Shown here: in pieces, positions 36,708-47,959 of the stretch
How positions within the stretch are numbered: position 1 is the first letter of the stretch
Layout of the letters: each line of letters opens with the position of its first letter
From: Streptomyces adelaidensis
Lineage (GTDB): Bacteria; Actinomycetota; Actinomycetes; Streptomycetales; Streptomycetaceae
DNA length: 64,000 bases
Direction: 5' to 3'
NCBI RefSeq assembly: GCF_016598475.1
Contig: NZ_JAEMUX010000009.1
Coordinates: 62,001 to 126,000, forward strand
Position numbers and translations under genes: made by a program
Notes under the pieces: generated by a model
Database searches by the model: none
What the model was told of the DNA's origin: nothing
What the model saw: only the letters and a program-made list of their open reading frames with translations

Positions 36708-37961
36708 ATGTCGGTGAAGCGCACATCACGCGACATTCGCACCGCGAACCGCTACGAGGTGCTGCGCCAGATCATCGCCGAGTCTCCCACCTCCCGGCAG
36801 GAGCTGGCGGCGGCCACGGGCCTCAGTCTGGCCACGGTCGCCACGCTGGTCGGCGAGCTGCTCGAACTGCGCATGATCACGGAGGTCGGGTTCGAGGACT
36901 CGGCGGGCGGGCGCCCCCGGGGGCTCGTCGCGGTCAACGCGTCGGGGGGCGCGCTGATCGGCGTCGACATCGCGGAGACGTACGTCCATGTCGAGCTGTT
37001 CGATCTCGCGCTGAACGTCCTGGCCCGCGCCGAGGAGGACGTACGCCCCGGCGAGAGCCTGCCCGGGCAGATGGTCAGCCATGTCGCCGCCACCGTCGGC
37101 TCGGTGGTCACGCAGGCCGGGATCGAGGGCGCGCGGGTGCTCGGCGTCGGAGTGAGCGTGCCGGGACAGGTGGACCGCGCCACCGGCATCTCGGAGTACG
37201 CGCCCAACTGGGACTGGCACGACGTGCCGCTCCTCGACCTGCTCACCGAACACATCGCCTACCCCCTCTACCTGGACAACCCCTTGCGCGCCGGCGCGGT
37301 GGCCGAGCTGTGGTTCGGGGCCGCGCGCGGGCGCGGGGACGCCGTGGTGGTCAACCTCGGGACCGGCGTGGGCGCCGGGCTCATCCTGGGCGGCGGACTG
37401 CACCGGGGCGTCAGCAACAGCGCCGGCGAGTGGGGCCACAACACGATCGTGCTGGACGGGCGGCTGTGCCGCTGCGGCAACCACGGCTGTGTGGAGACGT
37501 ACGTCGGCGCGCCCGGGATCATGCTGAACCTGCGGGAGTCGAGCCCCGGCAGCACGCTGCTGCATCCGGAGGACCAGACGGCGACCATCGCCGCGCTGGC
37601 CCAGGGGATGCTCAGGCAGGACCCGGTGGCGATCAAGGTGGTCCGTGACACCGCCCGCTATCTCGGCGCCGGCATCGCCGACCTGGTCAATCTGTTCAAC
37701 CCCGAAGTGGTCGTGCTGAGCAGCTGGGTCGCGGCGGCCCTCGGCGAACCGCTGCTCGCCGAGGTGCGCGAGGCCGTCGCCCGGCACGCGCTGCCCCGGC
37801 CGATGGCCGCCACCGAGATCGTCCTCTCCACGATTCCCACCGACCCGGCGTGTCTGGGCGCGGCGACCTTCGCGCTCGAAGGGGCGCTGCAGTCCGTCGG
37901 TCAGAAGTCGGGGAAGAAACGGACCACCACCGTCAAGAACCGCATGGCACCGACCTCATGA
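36708..37961 (+). CDS. ROK-family transcriptional regulator
   Basis: 417 residues. N-terminal winged helix (YEVLRQIIAESPTSRQELAA, ATGLSLATVATLVGELLEL), then a ROK sugar-kinase fold with ALIGVDIAETYVHVELF, the phosphate loop VVNLGTGVGAGLILGG, and the ROK zinc site GEWGHNTIVLDG and CRCGNHGCVETY. Repressors of this type sense a sugar or sugar phosphate. It lies 455 bp upstream of the sugar importer operon in the same direction and shares promoter motifs with it, so it is the likely regulator of that operon. Confidence 0.85.
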   Translation: MSVKRTSRDIRTANRYEVLRQIIAESPTSRQELAAATGLSLATVATLVGELLELRMITEVGFEDSAGGRPRGLVAVNASGGALIGVDIAETYVHVELFDLALNVLARAEEDVRPGESLPGQMVSHVAATVGSVVTQAGIEGARVLGVGVSVPGQVDRATGISEYAPNWDWHDVPLLDLLTEHIAYPLYLDNPLRAGAVAELWFGAARGRGDAVVVNLGTGVGAGLILGGGLHRGVSNSAGEWGHNTIVLDGRLCRCGNHGCVETYVGAPGIMLNLRESSPGSTLLHPEDQTATIAALAQGMLRQDPVAIKVVRDTARYLGAGIADLVNLFNPEVVVLSSWVAAALGEPLLAEVREAVARHALPRPMAATEIVLSTIPTDPACLGAATFALEGALQSVGQKSGKKRTTTVKNRMAPTS

Positions 37962-38171
37962 CGACGCAAGGGATGCGGGTGACCCACCCCCGCCGCAGGA
38001 GATCGGGCGCCCCGACCGACGCCCGCGCGCCCGGTGCCGCGCTGCGCCGGTCGTACGGCGCCGGGAGCGCCTCAAGGAGCCGGAAGTCCAGCGGCCGGAT
38101 CGGCGAGGCGTCCGGCACCTTCCCGGACCTGGCCGGACAGGCCTGGTCACCGCAGTAGTACCCCATGATCC

Positions 38172-38203
38172 GAGGGCCGCCGGACCCTGACCCGGCGGCC
38201 CTC
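38172..38203 (+). terminator. hairpin terminator after the ROK gene
   Basis: GAGGGCCGCCGG and CCGGCGGCCCTC form a perfect 12-bp stem with an 8-base loop. It separates the ROK gene from the importer promoter. The rest of 37962-38415 has no coding frame I can support. Confidence 0.7.
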
Positions 38204-38285
38204 TCCGGCCTGCTCCAAACCCGTTGCACCGCTTGGACGTTCGGGAAGCCGAACCGAATACAACGCTTCGAACAGACTTCGTCCA

Positions 38286-38319
38286 ACCCCTTGCCGAAGC
38301 CTTAGCCGAAGGTTAACGT
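38286..38319 (+). promoter_or_regulatory. promoter of the sugar importer-GH2 operon
   Basis: TTGCCG (38291-38296), 17 bases, TAACGT (38314-38319). The -35 is inside AACCCCTTGCCGAA, the motif shared with the ROK promoter. The transcript would have about 90 untranslated bases. Confidence 0.6.
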
Positions 38320-38415
38320 CCCGCACCGCAAGCCCCTTTGAGCCAACTGGCACTGAGCCGCAGAGCCATCAAGAGGCGCAGAGCCGCAGCCGTACTACAA
38401 GACAAGGACGTCACT

Positions 38416-39681
38416 ATGTCGGCATTGAGCAACAGCAACTGGGACCGCCGCTCCGTCATGCGCGCCGCCATGGGCCTGGCCGCCGCCGGCGGACTCGCCG
38501 CGTGCGGCGGCAACACCGGAAGAAGCAACGCGTCCGGTTCGGGCGTGAACCTCACCCAGTACTTCCACGCGTACGGCGAGGCCGGGACCGAGCAGGCCAT
38601 CAAGAAGTACGCGAAGGCCTACGACAAGGCCAACGTGACCACACAGTGGATCACCAGCGCCGACTTCGAGAGCAAGCTCTTCGCGACGCTGCTCACCGAC
38701 AACGCGCCCGACCTCTTCGAGTTCCACCCGCAGATCCAGATGATCAGGAGCGGCCAGGTGGCGGACCTGACCGACATCGTCGAGCCGGTCAAGGACGACT
38801 TCAACCCGGCGGACATCCAGTCGCACACGGTGGACGGGAAGATATACGGCGTCCGGATGATCGACGACCCGCAGTTCTTCTTCTACCGCAAGTCGATGTT
38901 CGAGAAGGCGGGCGTCGAGGTCCCGACCACGCTGGACGAGCTGATGGAGGCCGCCGCCAAGCTCACCACCAGCAAGGTCAAGGGCCTGTACCTGGGCAAC
39001 GACCTGCACAACGTCATCCACCCGATGATCTGGTCGGCGGGCGCCGACACCCTGAACGAGAAGAACGAGATCGCCTACCACACGGACGGCGTCATCGAGG
39101 GCATCAAGAAGATGCGCAAGCTGTTCACCAGCGGCGACCTTCTCCTCGGCGCCCCGACCGAATCCTGGGACCCCTCCTCGCTCAACCAGGGCCTGTGTGC
39201 CATCCAGTTCTGCGGAATGTGGGCGATGCCGGGGATCCAGGACGCGCTCGGCGACGACTGGGGGGTCTTCCCCTTCCCGAAGACCATCGACTCCGGCAAG
39301 CAGTCGGTCTACAACGGCGGCTGGTCGATGTTCGTCAACGCCAAGAGCGAGAACGTCGAGGCGGCCAAGGAGTACGTGAAGTGGCTGTGGATCGACCAGA
39401 AGGAGTACCAGGAGGACTGGGCCACCTCCTACGGCTTCCACATCCCGCCGCGCACCTCGCTCGCCGAGTCCGCGACCAAGCTCAAGTCGGGCAACGCCGC
39501 TGAGGGCGTCAGGCTCTTCAACGAGTTCGGGCACTTCGACAACATCGGCTGGACCCAGGCCATGATCACCTCCCTCGAGGACGTCTTCGCCAACTCCGTC
39601 CGCAAGGACATGGACCCCGAGGCCGCCCTCGACAAGGCCGACGCGGCCGTCAACCGCGAGCTCAAGAAGCTGTTCGGATAG
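38416..39681 (+). CDS. sugar ABC transporter, solute-binding lipoprotein
   Basis: 421 residues, family 1 extracellular binding protein. The N-terminus combines a twin-arginine motif (D-R11-R12-S-V-M) with a lipobox L-A-A-C whose C30 would be lipidated, so it is probably a Tat-exported lipoprotein. Binding-protein features include NAPDLFEFHPQIQM and QGLCAIQFCGMWAMPGI. Start: ATG 38416 with AAGGA; the open frame to 38338 is upstream leader. First gene of a four-gene operon ending with the GH2 enzyme, so its ligand is likely a galactoside or related oligosaccharide. Confidence 0.9.
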   Translation: MSALSNSNWDRRSVMRAAMGLAAAGGLAACGGNTGRSNASGSGVNLTQYFHAYGEAGTEQAIKKYAKAYDKANVTTQWITSADFESKLFATLLTDNAPDLFEFHPQIQMIRSGQVADLTDIVEPVKDDFNPADIQSHTVDGKIYGVRMIDDPQFFFYRKSMFEKAGVEVPTTLDELMEAAAKLTTSKVKGLYLGNDLHNVIHPMIWSAGADTLNEKNEIAYHTDGVIEGIKKMRKLFTSGDLLLGAPTESWDPSSLNQGLCAIQFCGMWAMPGIQDALGDDWGVFPFPKTIDSGKQSVYNGGWSMFVNAKSENVEAAKEYVKWLWIDQKEYQEDWATSYGFHIPPRTSLAESATKLKSGNAAEGVRLFNEFGHFDNIGWTQAMITSLEDVFANSVRKDMDPEAALDKADAAVNRELKKLFG

Positions 39682-39701
39682 ATCGCAGGACGGACCGCGA
39701 C

Positions 39702-40667
39702 ATGTCGACGACCAAGACGCGCGACCTCGCGCGCCCCGCCCCGGCGAAGGCCTCACCGGCCAAGCCGCGGCGGGGTCTGCGGGGCAGCCCCACCTTCAAC
39801 TTCTGGCTCTTCACCGGGCCGTTCCTCATCGGCCTGACGATCTTCGTCTACGCCCCGATCCTCTGGAGCCTCTGGCTCAGCTTCTTCGAGGCCCGCTTCA
39901 CCGTCACTCCCGACAAGTTCGTCGGGTTCGAGAACTACACGTACATGCTGACGAACGACGACTTCGTCGGCTCGCTCGTCACCTTCACCGTCTTCGCCGC
40001 GTTCATCGTGCCGACCACCTGGGCGCTCTCGCTGGGCCTGGCGCTGCTGGTGAACCGGCTGCGCTTCATGCGGGCGTTCTTCCGTTCGGTGTTCTTCCTG
40101 CCCACCGCGTGCAGTTATGTGGCCGCCTCGCTGATCTGGAAGATGTCCATCTTCAGCGGGGTCCGCTTCGGCCTGATGAACACGGTCCTGGGCTGGTTCG
40201 GGATCGAGAACATCGCCTGGCTGGCCGACCCCAATCCGCCCTGGTACTGGCTGGTCATCGTGACCGCCCGGCTGTGGCTGCAGGCCGGCTTCTACATGAT
40301 CCTGTTCATAGCCGCGCTGCAGAACATCCCGGACGAGCTGTACGAGGCCGCCTCCATCGACGGCGCCAAGCCGGGCTGGCAGACCTTCTGGTACATCACC
40401 CTGCCGCAGCTGCGAGCCACCTCCACCGCGGTGATCCTGCTGCTACTCGTCGCCGCTTATCAGGCCTTCGACGAGTTCTTCAACCTCTTGTCGAAGACCA
40501 CGTGGGGGCGCCCGCCCCTCGTCGAGCTGTACTACAAGGCACTGGGCGAGAGCCAGGACTACGGCGCCGGCAGCGCGGGTGCCGTGATCCTGACCGTATT
40601 GATCTGTGCCGTGACACTGCTCCAGGGCAAGATCATGGGCTTCGGAAGGGGGGAGGAGTCCAAGTGA
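39702..40667 (+). CDS. sugar ABC transporter permease (MalF/LacF type)
   Basis: 321 residues with six predicted membrane segments, from FWLFTGPFLIGLTIFVYAPI to GAVILTVLICAVTLL. The coupling loop that contacts the ATPase is E-A-A-S-I-D-G-A-x8-P (ELYEAASIDGAKPGWQTF, ITLP). It starts 20 bp after the binding-protein stop and its TGA overlaps the next gene's GTG. Confidence 0.9.
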   Translation: MSTTKTRDLARPAPAKASPAKPRRGLRGSPTFNFWLFTGPFLIGLTIFVYAPILWSLWLSFFEARFTVTPDKFVGFENYTYMLTNDDFVGSLVTFTVFAAFIVPTTWALSLGLALLVNRLRFMRAFFRSVFFLPTACSYVAASLIWKMSIFSGVRFGLMNTVLGWFGIENIAWLADPNPPWYWLVIVTARLWLQAGFYMILFIAALQNIPDELYEAASIDGAKPGWQTFWYITLPQLRATSTAVILLLLVAAYQAFDEFFNLLSKTTWGRPPLVELYYKALGESQDYGAGSAGAVILTVLICAVTLLQGKIMGFGRGEESK

Positions 40668-41563
40668 CCACCACCATGCCCGAGGTGCGGGAATCCGCAC
40701 CTCCGTCAGGCAAGCCAGTCCGCGTCAAGCGCGGCGGCGGGGGCGTGATGAGCTCCACCGGGCTCTACATCGCCACCGGTGTCGCCACCTTCCTCTTCCT
40801 GGTCCCGTTCTACCTGCTGGTCCGCAACGCCCTCTCCACGGACGCCGAGATCACCGGAGAGAACTGGAAGTTCTTCCCCACCGACATCCAGTGGGGCAAC
40901 ATCGGCGAGCTGTTCAGCGACGAGACGGTGCCCTTCGCCCAGTCCCTGTGGAACTCGGCGGTCGTGGCCACCCTGCACACCGTGGGCGTCCTGCTGGTGT
41001 GCTCCCTCGCGGGCTACGGTCTCGCCCGCATCCCGTACAAGCACGCCAACAAGGTGTTCTACGCCGTTCTGGGCACCCTGATGGTCCCGACCGCCGTCAC
41101 CTTCGTGCCGAGCTTCGTGCTGGTCTCGTCGCTCGGCTGGGTGGACACCTACCGGGGTCTCATCATTCCGGGCCTCTTCAGTGGTTTCACCTGCTTCCTC
41201 TTCCGGCAGTACTTCCTGGGGTTCCCCAAGGAGCTGGAGGAGGCGGCGCGCGTGGACGGACTGGGCTACTGGGGCGCGTACTGGCGCATCGTGGTGCCCA
41301 ACTCGCTGAACTTCTTCGCGGCGATGGCGACGATCACCTTCATCCAGGGCTGGAACTCCTTCCTGTGGCCGCTGGTCATCGGTCAGGACCCGGGCTCGTG
41401 GACCGTCCAGGTCGCGCTCTCCAACTACATGACCAACCAGACCGTCGTCTTCCACATGATCTTCATGGCCACCGCCTTTTCGATCCTGCCCCTGGTGTTC
41501 GTGTTCCTGTTCCTCCAGCGCTGGCTGGTGCAGGGCATCGCGCAGACTGGCATCAAGGGCTAG
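40664..41563 (+). CDS. sugar ABC transporter permease (MalG/LacG type)
   Basis: 299 residues from a GTG that overlaps the upstream stop by four bases (GTGA), so translation is coupled. Six membrane segments; the coupling loop reads ELEEAARVDGLGYWGAYWRI. It forms the channel together with the upstream permease. No ATPase gene follows; in Streptomyces such importers generally share the MsiK ATPase encoded elsewhere, which I infer here. Confidence 0.9.
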   Translation: MTTTMPEVRESAPPSGKPVRVKRGGGGVMSSTGLYIATGVATFLFLVPFYLLVRNALSTDAEITGENWKFFPTDIQWGNIGELFSDETVPFAQSLWNSAVVATLHTVGVLLVCSLAGYGLARIPYKHANKVFYAVLGTLMVPTAVTFVPSFVLVSSLGWVDTYRGLIIPGLFSGFTCFLFRQYFLGFPKELEEAARVDGLGYWGAYWRIVVPNSLNFFAAMATITFIQGWNSFLWPLVIGQDPGSWTVQVALSNYMTNQTVVFHMIFMATAFSILPLVFVFLFLQRWLVQGIAQTGIKG

Positions 41564-44458
<2,895 letters not shown>

Positions 44459-44500
44459 CGGGCCACGGGTGACGCGCTGACGGGTTGACGCGCCGACCGA

Positions 44501-44544
44501 CCGGGCGCGCGAGGGTTGTCGTACGGCAACCCTCGCGCGCCCGG
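44501..44544 (+). terminator. strong hairpin terminator after the GH2 gene
   Basis: A perfect 18-bp stem (CCGGGCGCGCGAGGGTTG and its complement) with an 8-base loop, 42 bp after the lacZ stop and before the xylanase gene. Confidence 0.85.
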
Positions 44545-44611
44545 CGGCGACGGAGGGGTGAGACACCGCATCCGCACCCACCCCCACCCCTTCGCCTCGC
44601 GAGGAGTCGCC

Positions 44612-45697
44612 GTGCTGAACCGCACCCCCCACCCGTCGCGTCACCGCCGCCGTCGCGCCCCGCGTCCGCTTCTCGCCGCCGCCGCACTGCTGGCCGCCGG
44701 AGTCGTGGCGCTCCCCCAGCTCACCCCCGACGCCGAGGCGGCGACCACGCTGCGCGGTTACGCCGACGGGCGTGGCGTGAGGATAGGCGCGGCGGTCGCC
44801 GACGGGCCGTTGCAGAGCGAGTCGGCGTACACGACCGTGCTGGACCGGGAGTTCAACTCGGTCACCGCCGAGAACGCGATGAAGTGGGACGCGCTGGAGC
44901 CGAGCCGGGGCTCGTACAACTGGGCCGCGGCGGACCGGCTGGTCAACCACGCGACCTCGCACAGCCAGGGCGTACGCGGCCACACGCTCACCTGGTACGC
45001 GCAGCTGCCGTCCTGGCTGAAGAACGGCAACTTCACGGCGGCCCAGCTGAACACGATCCTGCAGAACCACATCAACACGACGGTCGGCCGCTACAAGGGC
45101 CGGATCTACGCGTGGGACGTCGTCAACGAGGCGTTCGACGAGGACGGTTCGATGCGCGCCTCGCTGTGGCAGAACGGTCTCGGCACCGCCCATATCGCCA
45201 ACTCGCTGCGCTGGGCGCACGCGGCCGACCCGAGCGCCAAGCTGTACATCAACGACTACAACATCGAGGCGGACAACGCCAAGAGCGACGCCCTGTACGC
45301 CCTGGCCCAGCAACTCCTCGCCCAGGGCGTGCCGTTGCACGGCATCGGCTTCCAGTCCCACTTCGTTCTGGGCGGGGTGCCCAGCACGATGAAGGCCAAC
45401 CTGAAGCGCTTCTCCGACCTCGGCCTCGAGGTCTCCCTCACCGAGCTGGACATCCGCGTCCCGCTCCCCGCCTCCACCGCCGAACTGGCCCAGCAGTCCA
45501 CGGACTACAAGACGGCCAGCGAGAACTGTCTGGGCGTCCCGCGCTGCGCCGGGGTCACCACCTGGGGGCTCACGGACAAGCACTCGTGGGTGCCGGGCAC
45601 ATTCAGCGGATACGGGGCCGCCCTGCCGTACAACGAGAGCTATGCGGCGAAGCCGGCGTACACGGGGTTGTCGAACGGGCTGAACCCGAACGCCTGA
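44612..45697 (+). CDS. secreted endo-1,4-beta-xylanase, GH10
   Basis: 361 residues from a GTG at 44612 with GAGGAG six bases upstream; the ATG at 44516 lies in the terminator arm and is unlikely. A signal peptide follows a very basic start (RHRRRRAPRPLLAAAALLAA) with cleavage expected near DAEAATT. GH10 catalytic residues: acid/base E173 in WDVVNEAFDE and nucleophile E278 in SLTELDIRV. It cleaves xylan outside the cell. Unlike many Streptomyces xylanases it has no carbohydrate-binding module; the chain ends after the barrel. Confidence 0.9.
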   Translation: MLNRTPHPSRHRRRRAPRPLLAAAALLAAGVVALPQLTPDAEAATTLRGYADGRGVRIGAAVADGPLQSESAYTTVLDREFNSVTAENAMKWDALEPSRGSYNWAAADRLVNHATSHSQGVRGHTLTWYAQLPSWLKNGNFTAAQLNTILQNHINTTVGRYKGRIYAWDVVNEAFDEDGSMRASLWQNGLGTAHIANSLRWAHAADPSAKLYINDYNIEADNAKSDALYALAQQLLAQGVPLHGIGFQSHFVLGGVPSTMKANLKRFSDLGLEVSLTELDIRVPLPASTAELAQQSTDYKTASENCLGVPRCAGVTTWGLTDKHSWVPGTFSGYGAALPYNESYAAKPAYTGLSNGLNPNA

Positions 45698-45719
45698 CCG
45701 GGCCGCAGAGCCGATTCCC

Positions 45720-45754
45720 GAGCCGTGTCCGCGAGCACCACGCGGGCACGGCTC
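45720..45754 (+). terminator. hairpin terminator after the xylanase gene
   Basis: GAGCCGTGTCCGCG (45720-45733) pairs with CGCGGGCACGGCTC (45741-45754) with one G-T wobble; loop of seven bases. It starts 22 bp after the xylanase stop. Confidence 0.75.
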
Positions 45755-45901
45755 CTCTCGTGCGCAACCTCGATCGAACGACCTCTGCATTCACTGTTTC
45801 CCCAGCTGACCTTTCCCGTCACACTGGTTGCCACAGGACATGAGCACTGTTCAATTCCCCCTGGTTTTCCCTTCGTTCCCCTCCCCCGACCGGAGACCCC
45901 C

Positions 45902-47221
45902 ATGAGAAGACTCCTCGGCACCCTCGCGGCCGGCGCGCTGGCCGTCACCGGCCTCGCCACCACCGGCGCGACGCCCGCGGCGGCCGCCACCAGCGGCACG
46001 TTCAACGTGCTGACGTACAACGTCGCGGGCCTCCCGGAGGGGCTGAGCTCCGGCAACCCGGAGACGAACACCCCGCTGATATCGCCGCGCCTCGGGGCGT
46101 ACGACATCATCAATGTGCAGGAGGACTTCAACTACCACGCGGCGCTGTACGCGGGCGACAACCACGCGTACCGCACGGCGACCAGCGGTGGTGTGCCCTT
46201 CGGGGACGGTCTCAACACGCTGTCGGACTACGCGTTCGAGGACTTCGAGCGGGTGAAGTGGAACGACTGCACCGGCACCAACTGCCTCACCCCGAAGGGC
46301 TTCTCGCTGGCCCGGGTCCGGCTCGACGAGGGCGTCTTCGTCGACCTCTACAACGTGCACACCAACGCCGACTCGGACGACGCGGCGCTGGCCGCCCGGC
46401 GCGCCAACGTCGAGCAGCTCTCGGACTTCATCCAGGCGAACTCCGCGGGCAACGCGGTGATCGTCATGGGTGACACCAACACCCGCTACACACGCACCGG
46501 CGACAACATCCGCACGCTCGTCGACGAGAACGGCCTCACGGACCCGTGGGTGCAGCTGATCAAGGGCGGCACCGCGCCGGCCCTCGGCAGCGACGCGCTG
46601 GTGTGCCCGACGACGGCCCCGACCAACGACTGCGAGGTCGTGGACAAGGTCTTCTACCGGGACAGCAAGGTGGTGGACCTGACCGGCAGCCGTTACAACA
46701 ACGAGTGGGCGAAATTCCTCGACTCGGCGGGCGCCAACCTCTCCGACCACTTCCCGCACACTGTCGACTTCTCCTGGAAGCTCGACTCGGGGCTCCGGGC
46801 CAGCGACTTCTTCGGCGGCCCGCACGGCACGGCGTACAACGACGCGGACAACCTCCCCTCGACGGTGTCACCCCGCACCCTGACCCTGCGCGGCGCCTCC
46901 CGCCTCGACGCGGTCTCGCTCACCCACGACGGCGGTACGACGCTGACCCACGGCGGTACGGGCGGCACGGCGGCCTCCCTCACCCTGGCCTCCGGCGAGC
47001 ACCTCACCTCCGTGAAGCTGACCCAGGGCCAGAAGGACAGCCGCACCCGGATCTTCTCCGCGTCCTTCGCCACCGACAAGGGCCGCACCCTCTCCTCCGG
47101 CACCGCCACCTCCGACACCAAGACGTTTACCGCCCCGTCCGGCTGGCAGATCGTCGGGTTCACCGGCCGCGCGGGCGACGAGATCGACAAGCTGGGCGTG
47201 GTGTACGCGCCGATCGGCTGA
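45902..47221 (+). CDS. secreted endonuclease/exonuclease/phosphatase-family protein with jacalin-like C-terminus
   Basis: 439 residues. Signal peptide at 1-28 (LLGTLAAGALAVTGLATTGA). The EEP domain includes FNVLTYNVAGLPEG, DIINVQEDFNYH, VDLYNVHTN, AVIVMGDTNTRY and NLSDHFPHTV, covering the usual catalytic N, E, D and H positions. Residues from about 300 form beta strands like a jacalin-type lectin (FGGPHGTAYNDADNLPSTVS, WQIVGFTGRAGDEIDKLGVV). It may be a sphingomyelinase-like or nuclease-type hydrolase that binds glycans; the substrate is unknown. ATG 45902 follows GGAG. Confidence 0.8.
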   Translation: MRRLLGTLAAGALAVTGLATTGATPAAAATSGTFNVLTYNVAGLPEGLSSGNPETNTPLISPRLGAYDIINVQEDFNYHAALYAGDNHAYRTATSGGVPFGDGLNTLSDYAFEDFERVKWNDCTGTNCLTPKGFSLARVRLDEGVFVDLYNVHTNADSDDAALAARRANVEQLSDFIQANSAGNAVIVMGDTNTRYTRTGDNIRTLVDENGLTDPWVQLIKGGTAPALGSDALVCPTTAPTNDCEVVDKVFYRDSKVVDLTGSRYNNEWAKFLDSAGANLSDHFPHTVDFSWKLDSGLRASDFFGGPHGTAYNDADNLPSTVSPRTLTLRGASRLDAVSLTHDGGTTLTHGGTGGTAASLTLASGEHLTSVKLTQGQKDSRTRIFSASFATDKGRTLSSGTATSDTKTFTAPSGWQIVGFTGRAGDEIDKLGVVYAPIG

Positions 47222-47307
47222 CCTGCGGTCACACGGCCTGGCGGACCTTTGATCACCGGGCGGTAGCCTGGTCACTCGGGGTCTCAGAGGTGAAGAAGGT
47301 GGTCTCC

Positions 47308-47889
47308 ATGGCCCGTGCCGGGCTCACCGTCGACCGGGTCGTGGAGGGCGGGGCCGAGCTCGCGGACGAGATCGGGTTCGAGAAGGTCACCCTGTCCGCG
47401 CTGGCGCGGCGTTTCGGGGTGAAGGACGCGAGTCTGTACTCGCACGTCAAAAACCTCCAGGACCTGCGGACGCGGGTCGCGCTGCTGGCGGGCGGCGAGC
47501 TGATCGACCGGATCGCGGAGGCCGTGGCCGGCCGGGCGGGCAAGGACGCGCTGATCGCCTTCGCCGGTGCCTACCGGGCGTACGCCCTGGAGCGGCCCGG
47601 CCGGTACGCGGCCACGCAGATCCGTATCGACCAGGACCTCGTCGCCGGCTCCCCCGGCTTCCGCCGCACCGCCGAGATCACCTACGGCATGCTCCGCGCC
47701 TACGGCCTGGAGGAACCCGACCTCACCGATGCCGTACGCCTGCTGCGCGGCACCTTCCACGGCTACTGCGTGCTGGAGGCGGCGGGCGGCTTCGGCGCGT
47801 CGCGGGACGTGGGGGCGTCCTGGGACCGGGCGGTGGAGGCCCTGCATGTGGCGTTGGAGCACTGGCCCCGGGCCGAGCCCTCGAAGTGA
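47308..47889 (+). CDS. TetR-family regulator
   Basis: 193 residues. N-terminal HTH: RVVEGGAELADEIGFEKVTL, SALARRFGVKDASLYSHVKN. The C-terminal domain is of the TetR_C_33 type with RIAEAVAGRAGKDALIAFAG and LLRGTFHGYCVLEAAGGFG. ATG 47308 is preceded by AAGGTGG; a GTG at 47290 would add six residues. TAGCCT at about 47264 could be its -10. The neighbours on each side are secreted proteins with no obvious link. Confidence 0.8.
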   Translation: MARAGLTVDRVVEGGAELADEIGFEKVTLSALARRFGVKDASLYSHVKNLQDLRTRVALLAGGELIDRIAEAVAGRAGKDALIAFAGAYRAYALERPGRYAATQIRIDQDLVAGSPGFRRTAEITYGMLRAYGLEEPDLTDAVRLLRGTFHGYCVLEAAGGFGASRDVGASWDRAVEALHVALEHWPRAEPSK

Positions 47890-47940
47890 GTGGTGGCTGA
47901 GCCTGAGTGAGTGAGGAGCTCGGCGGCAACCTTTCCCCCA

Positions 47941-47957
47941 CCTGTGGCAACCACAGG
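47941..47957 (+). promoter_or_regulatory. hairpin covering a ribosome-binding site
   Basis: CCTGTGG-CAA-CCACAGG is a perfect 7-bp stem with a 3-base loop whose right arm contains the AGGA before the ATG at 47960. The related sequence GCCACAGGACATGA occurs at 45830-45843 upstream of the secreted EEP gene. Confidence 0.4.
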
Positions 47958-47959
47958 AC

